Positions 17,461 through 25,190 of a stretch of 60,962 bases of DNA are shown one piece after another; the first letter of the stretch is position 1; every line of letters starts with the position of its first letter. The stretch covers positions 1-60,962 of the forward strand of contig QXWO01000037.1 in the NCBI GenBank assembly GCA_009911035.1, written 5' to 3'. Made by a program: the position numbers and the translations under genes. The DNA comes from Lachnospiraceae bacterium. Lineage in GTDB: Bacteria > Bacillota > Clostridia > Lachnospirales > Lachnospiraceae. The notes beneath the pieces were generated by a model. The model worked only from the letters and a program-made list of their open reading frames with translations, was not told the DNA's origin and ran no database searches.

Positions 17461-17769
17461 ATGTGTGAAATTATGAATGATATTAATAATATTATTGCCA
17501 AAATTTCAAATGCCATAGATGATATGACTATGAATGCGTTTGCTGTTTGTGGTTTCGATAAAGATTTTGTAATTAACAACGCAAAAGATTTTCGGAGAAA
17601 TGTAAATATCATTACGAATGATTCTTCTTATTTTTATAAAAACAAATTTTTATTTACTGTTAGGGTAAGATTTGAGAATGATGGTATGAAGAATACTGTC
17701 TACGTTGATTTTGCAAAGGAATATGAAGCTTTATTAGATAAGTTTAATTCTCGCGAAAAAATTGAGTAG
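17461..17769 (+). CDS. Hypothetical protein
   Basis: 102 residues (NDINNIIAKISNAIDDMTMN; TVRVRFENDGMKNTVYVDF). ATG at 17461 set by GGAGGTGAGAACT. No recognised domain. More AT-rich than its neighbours. Confidence 0.5.
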   Translation: MCEIMNDINNIIAKISNAIDDMTMNAFAVCGFDKDFVINNAKDFRRNVNIITNDSSYFYKNKFLFTVRVRFENDGMKNTVYVDFAKEYEALLDKFNSREKIE

Positions 17770-17797
17770 TGAGACTTATAAGTTTGGAGGTGAAGTT

Positions 17798-18025
17798 ATG
17801 GCAGCATGTAAAAAAGTGGAGGTGAAGTTTGTGAGTGGTGTTAGAGAAACAATGTGCTCAAGTTGCATACATAGAGAGGTATGTTTATACAAGCAGACAT
17901 ACCTTGAGTATCTAAGTGCGTGTGAGAAAATGTATAGCGATTATCCGGATGATATCTCTTTTATAGAGAAAACAGATCCGAGTTGCATTCATTATAAGAA
18001 GAAATCAGACGTAAATTTGCGATGA
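17798..18025 (+). CDS. Small cysteine protein
   Basis: 75 residues with C-x2-C-x5-C (CSSCIHREVC) and two later cysteines, a pattern of small metal-binding phage proteins. GGAGGTGAAGTT site sets the start. Last gene before the repeat-rich gap. Confidence 0.55.
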   Translation: MAACKKVEVKFVSGVRETMCSSCIHREVCLYKQTYLEYLSACEKMYSDYPDDISFIEKTDPSCIHYKKKSDVNLR

Positions 18026-18399
18026 TTTGGGCGTCCGTACCAGTCTTTTCAGCCGGACAAATTCTAATCTAGGCTAAAAATTTCTGGTCAAATCCTGTTT
18101 TGAAAAGTGGGCTTTTGGCCAGAAAAAGTGACCAGAGGAGAAAATTGGGTAGATTTTGGAGAACTTTTACGGACGATTTTCACAAATTTTGACCATTTTT
18201 TACCCACTTTGCCCACTTTTTTTGAAAAGTGACCAGGCACTTTGACCAGTAAAAACCCAGTATTTATGCGGGTTTGAGGGCCGTTTGCCCACTTTGCCCA
18301 CTTTTTTTCTCAAACTATTATGATAAAAATTTTTAATAATATTATAAATAGGACAAGAAAAAGTGGGCATTTGACCAAAGACTAGAAAAGGAGGTTCTT
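18026..18399 (+). other. Repeat-rich non-coding region, candidate replication origin
   Basis: No gene fits here. Short words recur in both orientations: AAAAGTGGGC (18103-18112), AAAAGTGACCAG (18124-18135), ACCCACTTT-GCCCACTTT (18202-18219), GAAAAGTGACCAG (18224-18236), GCACTTTGACCAG (18237-18249), GCCCACTTT twice in tandem (18287-18304) and AAAAGTGGGCATTTGACCA (18358-18376). Between the last copies lies an AT-only-like stretch (18317-18351). Iterons beside an AT-rich unwinding element are how many phage and plasmid origins look. They could also be operators. The position next to the replication genes favours an origin; this is inference. Confidence 0.5.
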
Positions 18400-18600
18400 A
18401 TGAAACAAAAAATCATGTTTTCGGATATCTACAAAGATTTTAAGATTCGGCAGCCGAATTTATCAAAAAGAGCGACATATTGGAAACCGAGGGGGTATCT
18501 TTCCATTACAGTATATTTTGAGGATGGCTCCCAAATGGTTTACGACTATCTGTACAAGAAAGCATCTTTTATTGTGATGCCAGAGACAGCCCTAGCATAA
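18400..18600 (+). CDS. Small protein beside the repeat region
   Basis: 66 residues, basic N-terminal half (KQKIMFSDIYKDFKIRQPNL, SKRATYWKPRGYLSI) and beta-rich end. Strong AAAAGGAGGTTCTT site. It is the first gene after the repeats, so it may be controlled by them or bind them; no domain recognised. Confidence 0.55.
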   Translation: MKQKIMFSDIYKDFKIRQPNLSKRATYWKPRGYLSITVYFEDGSQMVYDYLYKKASFIVMPETALA

Positions 18601-18636
18601 AATCGCAAATTTGTCAATAGGATATTTAAAAACCTG

Positions 18637-18665
18637 TTTATTTTTCGGACTCTCTATGCTATACT
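18637..18665 (+). promoter_or_regulatory. Extended -10 promoter
   Basis: TGCTATACT at 18657-18665 is an extended -10 (TG-N-TATACT). The -35 at 18637-18642 (TTTATT) is weak, as is usual with an extended -10. The predicted start of transcription, near 18672, coincides with the 5' edge of the hairpin RNA. Confidence 0.6.
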
Positions 18666-18670
18666 GTAAC

Positions 18671-18830
18671 TGCGACACAATTTCAAAAAGTTCTGTTTAA
18701 GGAGAATTTCATCTTGGCAAAAGGTGTATTCTCTCTTTACTCATGCCTTAAACGGAACGAGATTGTGTCGCAACAATGAGAGATTCACTTTTTCGGTGCG
18801 TCTCTACATATTGATTGGGGCGCACTTTTT
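18671..18830 (+). ncRNA. Candidate structured non-coding RNA
   Basis: Three nested stems are visible: 18671-18681 with 18762-18772 (11 bp, perfect), 18690-18702 with 18746-18758 (13 bp, one G-U), and 18702-18707 with 18728-18733. The G-U pair would be an A-C mismatch in the opposite strand, so the + strand RNA is the folded one. Downstream, GTGCG (18796-18800) and CGCAC (18821-18825) plus TTTTTATTT make a terminator, giving an RNA of about 160 bases. It has its own promoter and no reading frame. It could be a free small RNA or the attenuator of the next gene. I do not recognise the family. Confidence 0.6.
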
Positions 18831-18868
18831 ATTTGCGTAGAAATTTTTGTAGTCGGGAGGTATCGGAT

Positions 18869-19915
18869 GTGAGTAGTGCTGAGATGATTCCATTTGGTGG
18901 TTTTGAAATTGAGATAGCTGAGGATAAAATCGATTTTTCAAATAGAAAGGATTTAGTGAAATTGGGTATGACCTCAAGTCAGAAAATGCATACCAGCGCC
19001 TTATGGAACACCATACCGTCTCTGGCTGTTGTTGGGACTCAAAATGCCTGCGTCATACATCTTCCAGATGGAGTTACAACTTCTGACCTGATGAAGTACA
19101 AGAGCGGTGGTTTAGGGAATACATATTATGGAGCTGATGGTAAAATTGCAGGACAGGGAACATTGGAACTGCTTGGGAAGCAACAAGTCGTATTAGGAGC
19201 ATTCACAGCGATGTCGATTGCGTCTGGGCAATATTTCCTTGCTGAAATAAATACAAACCTGACAGCTATCAATCAGAAAGCGGATAAAATCCTTGAATTT
19301 CTATATGGTGATAAAAAAGCGGAATTGATTGCCGAGGTAAGCTTTGTAAATTTTGCCTATCAAAACTACAATTCGATCATGGAGTGTGACCATCAGAGAA
19401 CAGCAACTTTAATCAGCCTCCAAGCGGCAAGAAAAGTTGCGATGAAAGATATTGAATTTTATATGTCTGATTTAGATTCTCTTGTAAAGGCTAAAGATGT
19501 TCCCGACTTGGATTCTATTATTAACAAAGCGTTCCAAATCAAAGATTGCTTACAATTAGCCATACAGTTATATTGCATGAGTAACATACTTGAAGTTTTC
19601 TATTCTCAAAATAGAAATTCAAAATATCTCGAATATATCGAAAAGGATATTTTATCGTATATTGATAAATATGAGAAACGTATGTTGTCTAATTTTTCAG
19701 CAATTCAAATGTATGTCAAGACTTATAAGGGAAATCTTTTAAAGAAAATTGATAAATCTGTTTATGAGAAACGGGTTGAAGAATTTGTTGATTTGTTAGG
19801 GAGCGGCGAAGAATTTATTAAACGTAAACCATTACAATCAGTTTTAAAGTCATTTCAAAATGATGCAGTATTTGTTTTGGACAGGGAAGGAAATGCTTAT
19901 CTTAAAGTGGTGTAG
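18869..19915 (+). CDS. Orphan protein, unknown function
   Basis: 348 residues, GTG start behind GGGAGG. An N-terminal beta-rich part (PSLAVVGTQNACVIHLPDG), a hydrophobic-to-helical middle (VVLGAFTAMSIASGQYFLAE) and a long helical C-terminal half (150-320) likely to form coiled coil. Not a phage core family that I know. Own promoter, a structured leader RNA and flanking terminators make it look like a moron, i.e. a cargo gene expressed apart from the phage operons. A host-interaction or exclusion role is a guess. Confidence 0.6.
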   Translation: MSSAEMIPFGGFEIEIAEDKIDFSNRKDLVKLGMTSSQKMHTSALWNTIPSLAVVGTQNACVIHLPDGVTTSDLMKYKSGGLGNTYYGADGKIAGQGTLELLGKQQVVLGAFTAMSIASGQYFLAEINTNLTAINQKADKILEFLYGDKKAELIAEVSFVNFAYQNYNSIMECDHQRTATLISLQAARKVAMKDIEFYMSDLDSLVKAKDVPDLDSIINKAFQIKDCLQLAIQLYCMSNILEVFYSQNRNSKYLEYIEKDILSYIDKYEKRMLSNFSAIQMYVKTYKGNLLKKIDKSVYEKRVEEFVDLLGSGEEFIKRKPLQSVLKSFQNDAVFVLDREGNAYLKVV

Positions 19916-19947
19916 TAATGTATTGAATTGAAAGGAGATTAAATATT

Positions 19948-20073
19948 ATGAGTAGAGGTGGTGGAAAGAAACGAAGCACATTGGGGTTAATTCTGGATGT
20001 GATATTGGTTTTTGCAACAGGAGGTCTTTGGCTCATTTGGATATTGGTAAGATATCTTAGAAACAACAGCTAA
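19948..20073 (+). CDS. Very small membrane protein
   Basis: 41 residues: MSRGGGKKRSTLG then a membrane span (LILDVILVFATGGLWLIWIL) and a basic end. GAAAGGAG site. It follows the orphan gene by 32 bases and may belong to the same cargo unit. Confidence 0.5.
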   Translation: MSRGGGKKRSTLGLILDVILVFATGGLWLIWILVRYLRNNS

Positions 20074-20108
20074 ATAATAAAAAAAAAACAAAATAAAGAA
20101 AATTTTTG

Positions 20109-20138
20109 AGAGTCGTGTAACAGCGGCTCTTTTCTTTT
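20109..20138 (+). terminator. Rho-independent terminator
   Basis: AGAGTCG (20109-20115), loop TGTAACAG, CGGCTCT (20124-20130), one G-U pair, then TTTCTTTT. Closes the cargo unit. Confidence 0.7.
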
Positions 20139-20255
20139 GCTATTTTTTAGTTCGCAAAAAAAACATGCCCTTTTATGAGGAGAGAGATTAAAATAGGCAT
20201 TTTTAATGCTTGTTCTTTCTCTTTTGTATTTATCAAAATGAAAGGAGATCCTGTC

Positions 20256-20546
20256 ATGCGGGAGAGCAAATTTCAAGCACAACTGATTCAGGAACTTAAA
20301 AAAATGTTTCCTGGATGCATCGTAACAAAACTTGACCCGGATCACATTCAGGGTATTCCCGATTTGCTTATCCTCTACAAAGACAAATGGGCTTCTCTGG
20401 AATGTAAGCAAAGTGCGAACTCTAAGAAACAGGCAAATCAACCATATTATGTTGAGAAGATGAACGAGATGTCTTTCTCAAGATTCATCTATCCTGAAAA
20501 TAAGGAGGAAGTGCTATATGAACTTCAACAATCATTCAGTTCTTGA
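20256..20546 (+). CDS. VRR-NUC domain nuclease
   Basis: 96 residues, single-domain PD-(D/E)xK nuclease. Core: GIPDLLILYKDKWASLECK, giving the D and E-x-K of the active site, preceded by LIQELKKMFPGCIVTKLD. Phage VRR-NUC proteins resolve branched DNA (Holliday-junction-like) during replication or packaging. The start at 20256 follows AAAGGAGATCCTGTC. The end overlaps the next nuclease by 29 bases. Confidence 0.85.
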   Translation: MRESKFQAQLIQELKKMFPGCIVTKLDPDHIQGIPDLLILYKDKWASLECKQSANSKKQANQPYYVEKMNEMSFSRFIYPENKEEVLYELQQSFSS

Positions 20547-21075
20547 AGGGCAACATGCTTTTCTTGGAGCAAGCAAGTATCATTGGATTAACTATGATGA
20601 AAATAAAGTAGCCGAGTCCTATGTGAAATTCCTGGCAACTCAAAAAGGAACCGTGCTTCATGAGTTTGCGGCTCAGTGCATCAAGCTTGGACAGAAACTT
20701 CCGAAGTCGCAGAAAACTTTGAATATGTATGTGAATGATGCCATTGGTTATAAAATGACACCTGAGCAGATTTTATATTATTCGGAGAATTGCTTCGGAA
20801 CGGCGGACAGTATTTCATTCAGAAACGGACTGTTGAGAATCCATGATTTAAAGACAGGGGTTATTAAAGCCCACATTGAGCAGCTTATGATCTATGCTGC
20901 TCTTTTTTGTTTGGAATATAAAGTAAAACCGGCGGATATTGATATTGAATTGCGCCTGTATCAGAACAATGAAATCGAAATTCACGAGCCGGAAACAGAT
21001 GAAATTGTGCCGATCATGGATAAGATTGTCACATTTGACAAAGTAATCAAAAAAGTAAAAGAACAGGAGGGGTAG
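20518..21075 (+). CDS. RecB/Cas4-like PD-(D/E)xK nuclease
   Basis: 185 residues. GTVLHEFAAQ (family H), FGTADSISFRNGLLRIHDLKTG (D and D-x-K) and HIEQLMIYAALFC (Q-x3-Y) match the RecB-nuclease/DUF2800 layout. It probably degrades or trims DNA in recombination. No Cas4-type cysteines, so no iron-sulfur cluster. Two nucleases in overlap suggest a joint recombination module. Confidence 0.85.
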   Translation: MNFNNHSVLEGQHAFLGASKYHWINYDENKVAESYVKFLATQKGTVLHEFAAQCIKLGQKLPKSQKTLNMYVNDAIGYKMTPEQILYYSENCFGTADSISFRNGLLRIHDLKTGVIKAHIEQLMIYAALFCLEYKVKPADIDIELRLYQNNEIEIHEPETDEIVPIMDKIVTFDKVIKKVKEQEG

Positions 21076-21077
21076 CC

Positions 21078-23957
21078 ATGAATCATGTTGCGGAAGAAAT
21101 GAAAGATATTCTAATGCACTATGGAACACCACGACATTCTGGACGTTACCCTTGGGGAAGTGGGGAAAATCCGTATCAGAGAAATGGTGATTTTTTAAGC
21201 CGTGTTGATGAACTGAAAGGACAGGGACTCAGCGATACGGAAATTGCCAAAGCTATGGGGTTGACCACAACCCAGTTCCGGACACAGCGGTCCTTAGCCA
21301 AAGATGAAAGAAGAGCGTTAGAGGTTGAAAGAGCAAAGGCTCTCCAATCAGACGGCTATAATCCGAGCGAGATTGCGAGAATGATGGGATATAATAGCGA
21401 ATCCTCTATTCGTTCTCTTTTGAACTCGGATTCAGAAGCCCGTATGAATCAGGCTAGAGTAACTGCTGAAAATTTGAAACGGCAAGTTGATGAACATGGC
21501 ATGATCGCCATTAGCGCTGGAACAGAGCGATACTTAGGAGTCTCAAGAGAAAAACTCGAAGAGGCTCTTTATATTTTGGAACTTGAAGGATACAACCATT
21601 TCGGCGGCGGCGTTCCTCAGGTAACAAACAAAGGACAGCAGACTAATATCAGGGTTCTTTGTCCTCCAGATACACTCTATAAGGAGATTATCAGAACCTA
21701 TACCGATAAAAACGGTGAAGTTCATGAAAAAATTACAAAAGTATCAAGTGCTATCTATGACTTTGATAAGATTCATCCTTTGGAAGAAGTCTGCGATAGC
21801 ATTTCTTATGACGGTGGCGATAGTTTTCAGAAAGGTTTTCATTACCCGGCAAGTATGAGTTCTAAAAGAATTCAGGTTGTCTATGCTGAAGATGGCGGAA
21901 CAAAGAAAGATGGAGTTATTGAAATCCGTAGAGGTGTAGATGATTTATCACTCGGCGATGCCCATTATGCACAGGTAAGAATTCTTGTTGATGGAACGCA
22001 CTATTTAAAAGGCATGGCGATGTATGCTGACGACCTGCCTGATGGTGTTGATGTCCGCTTTAACACGAATAAAAAAGAAGGAACCCCAGTTTGTGGTCCA
22101 AAAGATAACACTGTTTTGAAAACAATTAAAAAAGATCCAAGTAATCCGTTTGGTTCATTAATTAAAGAACATGGAGGACAGAGTTTTTATGACGATCCAA
22201 ATGGTACGTTTACAGATCCTAAGACGGGTAAGAAACAGTCTTTATCTCTGATTAACAAACGTGCGGAAGAAGGTGACTGGGGAGATTGGGACGATAAGCT
22301 TCCGTCTCAGTTTCTTTCTAAGCAAAGTTTAAAGCTCATAAAGAATCAGTTGAATTTGACAATGGCTGATGCTCAGGCAGAATATGATGAGATTTGTTCA
22401 TTGACAAACCCAACGGTAAAGAAAGTTTTATTGCAGTCCTTTGCGGATGATTGCGATGCGGCAGCAGTACATCTTAAAGCAGCGTCTCTTCCGAGACAGA
22501 AATACAAGGTAATTCTTCCAATCACTTCGATGAAAGATGATGAGGTGTATGCACCTGGTTATGAGAACGGTGAGAAAGTAGCTCTTATAAGATTCCCTCA
22601 TGGTGGAACTTTTGAAATTCCTGTTCTTACCGTAAATAACAAGCAGGCGGAAGCAAAGAGTAAACTCGGTCTTGCTAAAGATGCTGTTGGTATCAACAGT
22701 AAAGTTGCCGAGAGACTTTCTGGAGCAGACTTTGATGGCGATACCGTAATGATTGTTCCGACTGGTAAAGGTGTAAAGATTACCTCCACTCCTCCGCTAA
22801 AGGGATTAGAGGGATTTGATGGTAAGCTGGAGTACGGACACGATTCTACGAAGACCGACCCCGATGGAACTGTTCATTATTATCGTAATGGTAGAGAATT
22901 CAAACCTATGAAGAATACTCAGACTGAAATGGGTATTATTTCTAATTTGATTACGGATATGACGTTAAGAGGCGCTAAAGAAGAAGAGCTTGCCAAAGCT
23001 GTTCGCCACAGTATGGTCGTAATCGATGCGGAAAAACATGGGCTGGATTACAAACAGAGCGAAAAGGATAATGACATAGCTTATTTGAAGAAGACATATC
23101 AGGGAACAACCGATGCAAACGGTCATTACCATGAAGGAGCTGCAACCTTGATTTCGAGATCGAAGTCTCAACAGGAAGTTCTTAAACGTAAGGGTAGCCC
23201 GAAAATCAATCAAAAAGGTAAGGACTGGTACGATCCAAGCAAACCAGAAGGAGCTTTGATCTGGAATTCTGTAACGGAAGAGTACACTGATAAGAATGGT
23301 AAGGTTAAGGTAAGAACACAGAAGAGTACAAAGATGGCAGAGGTTGATGATGCCCGTCTCCTAATTTCTGATGCAGATACCCCCCAGGAAAGAGCGTATG
23401 CAGAGTATGCCAACAAAAGGAAGGAGCTTGCCAACAAAGCCCGTCTTGAGATTATTAATACTGGCAAGATAGCCTACTCTGCTTCAGCCAAAGCTACCTA
23501 TAAGGAAGAAGTGGATGGTATGCTTGCCGATCTCAATATAGCCCTACGAAATGCGCCAAAGGAGACACAGGCTCAGCTTATTGCAAACTCTAAGGTGAAT
23601 GCTATGAAAAAAGCGAACCCTGATATGACAACCAAAGAAATAAAGAAGGCTAGTCAGCAGGCGCTTACAGAAGCCCGTATCCAGATGGGTGCAGAAAGAA
23701 TCAAGATACCCCTTGATGAGAAGAGATGGGAGGCTATTCAGGCAGGAGCTATCAGTGAAAGCCAGCTTATCAAGATTCTTAACAATGCCGACATCGATGA
23801 GGTTCGTCAATATGCAACACCTCGTACTACATCAACTCTTAGTCCCGCTAAGGTTAGCAAGATTGAAGCAATGCAGGCGTCTGGTAACTATAGTATTGCA
23901 GAGATAGCCCAAGCTGTTGGTGTATCATCCTCTACAGTATCCAAGTATTTGAAATGA
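21078..23957 (+). CDS. Predicted two-barrel RNA polymerase-like protein with HTH segments
   Basis: 959 residues. The key motif is LSGADFDGDTVMIVP with D551, D553 and D555, matching the NADFDGD of bacterial beta-prime and the DxDGD of single-chain polymerases (YonO, crAss-like virion enzymes, eukaryotic RDRs). It is preceded by VALIRFPHGGTFEIPVLTV, where these enzymes have the R-x-P-x-h strand. A second barrel is possible around HYLKGMAMYADDLPDGVDV (about 310-330). Two helix-turn-helix segments lie near 45-65 and 90-115 and one at the C-terminus (IAEIAQAVGVSSSTVSKYLK). Residues 12-27 (LMHYGTPRHSGRYPWG) resemble tags of head proteins below. It sits just before the packaging genes. Polymerase activity is inferred. 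Confidence 0.65.
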   Translation: MNHVAEEMKDILMHYGTPRHSGRYPWGSGENPYQRNGDFLSRVDELKGQGLSDTEIAKAMGLTTTQFRTQRSLAKDERRALEVERAKALQSDGYNPSEIARMMGYNSESSIRSLLNSDSEARMNQARVTAENLKRQVDEHGMIAISAGTERYLGVSREKLEEALYILELEGYNHFGGGVPQVTNKGQQTNIRVLCPPDTLYKEIIRTYTDKNGEVHEKITKVSSAIYDFDKIHPLEEVCDSISYDGGDSFQKGFHYPASMSSKRIQVVYAEDGGTKKDGVIEIRRGVDDLSLGDAHYAQVRILVDGTHYLKGMAMYADDLPDGVDVRFNTNKKEGTPVCGPKDNTVLKTIKKDPSNPFGSLIKEHGGQSFYDDPNGTFTDPKTGKKQSLSLINKRAEEGDWGDWDDKLPSQFLSKQSLKLIKNQLNLTMADAQAEYDEICSLTNPTVKKVLLQSFADDCDAAAVHLKAASLPRQKYKVILPITSMKDDEVYAPGYENGEKVALIRFPHGGTFEIPVLTVNNKQAEAKSKLGLAKDAVGINSKVAERLSGADFDGDTVMIVPTGKGVKITSTPPLKGLEGFDGKLEYGHDSTKTDPDGTVHYYRNGREFKPMKNTQTEMGIISNLITDMTLRGAKEEELAKAVRHSMVVIDAEKHGLDYKQSEKDNDIAYLKKTYQGTTDANGHYHEGAATLISRSKSQQEVLKRKGSPKINQKGKDWYDPSKPEGALIWNSVTEEYTDKNGKVKVRTQKSTKMAEVDDARLLISDADTPQERAYAEYANKRKELANKARLEIINTGKIAYSASAKATYKEEVDGMLADLNIALRNAPKETQAQLIANSKVNAMKKANPDMTTKEIKKASQQALTEARIQMGAERIKIPLDEKRWEAIQAGAISESQLIKILNNADIDEVRQYATPRTTSTLSPAKVSKIEAMQASGNYSIAEIAQAVGVSSSTVSKYLK

Positions 23958-23976
23958 AAGGAGTGAATAAGGACTC

Positions 23977-24225
23977 ATGAGTAGAGTTAGATTGACAACA
24001 GTTGACAACCCTTACGATCCATTTGAGCAGTTCATTCCTTGGTTTCTGTTCGATGAGGAAAAGGGTTATCATTCAACGTCATATCTTGGAAGAATTGCCC
24101 GGACTTCTGATGAACTCTCTGATGAAGAGAATAATCGTGAAGAAGAAAGAGCGATTGATGAAATAATAAAGTATGACTTCCGGAACATCTATCGAAAGGT
24201 TAGAGAAAAAGCTTCGACTGTTTGA
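23977..24225 (+). CDS. Conserved phage protein before the terminase
   Basis: 82 residues, acidic. TVDNPYDPFEQFIPWFLFDE, GYHSTSYLGRIARTSDELSD and RNIYRKV form a pattern I know from many gut phages at this place, function unknown. AAAGGAG lies 14 bases before the ATG, a long spacing. Confidence 0.65.
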   Translation: MSRVRLTTVDNPYDPFEQFIPWFLFDEEKGYHSTSYLGRIARTSDELSDEENNREEERAIDEIIKYDFRNIYRKVREKASTV

Positions 24226-24642
24226 CAGTCACAGCATCATTGATTGCTTGGCTTTAATCAATCTATCGGTTGGTAACAAATGATTTACGCTGAAGCTTTC
24301 TCTTGCTTTGTTTCATTTGCTTTGCTGGAAAGAACAATGTTTGATTTGTCTCTTTTACCTTTCAGTATTAGTAAAGATTGGGTTTGGCAGTCAGTTTAAT
24401 AGCTTAACAAAGCTTGAATTGCTGTTAAAAGCAAAACAAAAGAAAGTTTCTTGCTGATAGAAATATTTTTCTGACAAAAAAGTAATAAAAATAGCTATAA
24501 ACAAAAATTTTTGAGATTGCCACGTCGCCTTATCATTTTTAAAAGGCATAGGGGGAGGGTCGCCAAAACAGCACCCCCTCTCTCATCGCGGCGGTCTTTG
24601 TTTTTTCTCCGGGGGGATTTTTGGGGGTTGGTCTTTCCCTCC

Positions 24643-24767
24643 GTGTGGCTTTTGAAGGAGCTTCCAGGGCTATGTCTCCTCCTGCGGCTGTGGATATTCT
24701 TTCCTTTCGGTTTTCTCCTTTCGGATTGAATAAGAACTGGTCTTGGGAGTTCCTTCAAAAGTCACAC
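24643..24767 (+). ncRNA. Candidate structured RNA with a 30-bp stem
   Basis: 24643-24672 pairs with 24738-24767 over 30 consecutive positions, 24 Watson-Crick and 6 G-U. All six wobbles are G-U only in the + strand transcript and would be A-C in the minus strand, which points to selection on RNA rather than on DNA palindromy. The 65-base apical part has a TATTC/GAATA stem (24695-24699, 24728-24732) and a doubled CCTTTCGG (24703 and 24717). Confidence 0.6.
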
Positions 24768-24785
24768 GATAGATTACCAAAACAC

Positions 24786-24834
24786 CTATAAAACTTCTGA
24801 AGAGTGAAAAGAAACTATATAACTTCTGAACGAG
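24786..24834 (+). repeat. Imperfect direct repeat upstream of the terminase small subunit
   Basis: CTATAAAACTTCTGAA at 24786 recurs as CTATATAACTTCTGAA at 24815, 29 bases apart with one mismatch, ending just before the AGGAGG of the next gene. Candidate operator or terminase-binding site. Confidence 0.5.
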
Positions 24835-24848
24835 AGGAGGCGGCAAGG

Positions 24849-25190
24849 ATGGGTAAAGCCAAGGCTGTAAGCTCTTCTGATTCTTCGAGAAGAATGCGAC
24901 CGGCTTTATCACCGGAGGCCAGAGAGAACCAAATGATATCTTTGGCTATTGATCTTGCTGAGAAACAGTTGATGGAAGGTACTGCTTCTTCTCAGGTCAT
25001 AACGCATTATTTAAAGCTGGGGTCAACAAAGGAACGGATTGAAAAAGAGATTCTCGAAAAGCAGAAGGACTTGATAGAAGCGAAAACACAATCGTTACAG
25101 TCTGCAAAGAGGATTGAAGAAATGTATGGTGAAGCAATGAAGGCATTTCGGAGCTACAGTGGGCAGGGAGATTTTGAGCCTGATGATTAA
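24849..25190 (+). CDS. Terminase small subunit-like protein
   Basis: 113 residues, helical. KAVSSSDSSRRMRPALSPEA is followed by ISLAIDLAEKQLMEGTASS, VITHYLKLGSTKE and a long helix, a form I know from the gene preceding HNH and large terminase genes in clostridial phages. It would bind the packaging site and load the large subunit. No clear HTH, so recognition rests on context. Start at 24849 by AGGAGG spacing. Confidence 0.6.
   Translation: MGKAKAVSSSDSSRRMRPALSPEARENQMISLAIDLAEKQLMEGTASSQVITHYLKLGSTKERIEKEILEKQKDLIEAKTQSLQSAKRIEEMYGEAMKAFRSYSGQGDFEPDD

Larger units (their letters stand above)
24226..24848 (+). other. 623-base non-coding region before the terminase small subunit
   Basis: No convincing gene on either strand. 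The left half (24226-24540) is AT-rich with weak hairpins, e.g. GATTG/CAATC near 24253-24275 and TTGCT/AGCAA near 24419-24434. The right half holds G-runs (24550-24635) and a very long stem, annotated separately. Possible roles are a packaging (cos/pac) site, because the terminase and an HNH gene follow, or a large structured RNA. Large phage RNAs such as ROOL and GOLLD have about this size and setting; I cannot test this by eye. Confidence 0.6.

Noticed and set aside
24495-24912. Short frames in both strands of the terminase-upstream gap
   Set aside because: Low complexity, no ribosome sites, and they run through the long RNA stem.
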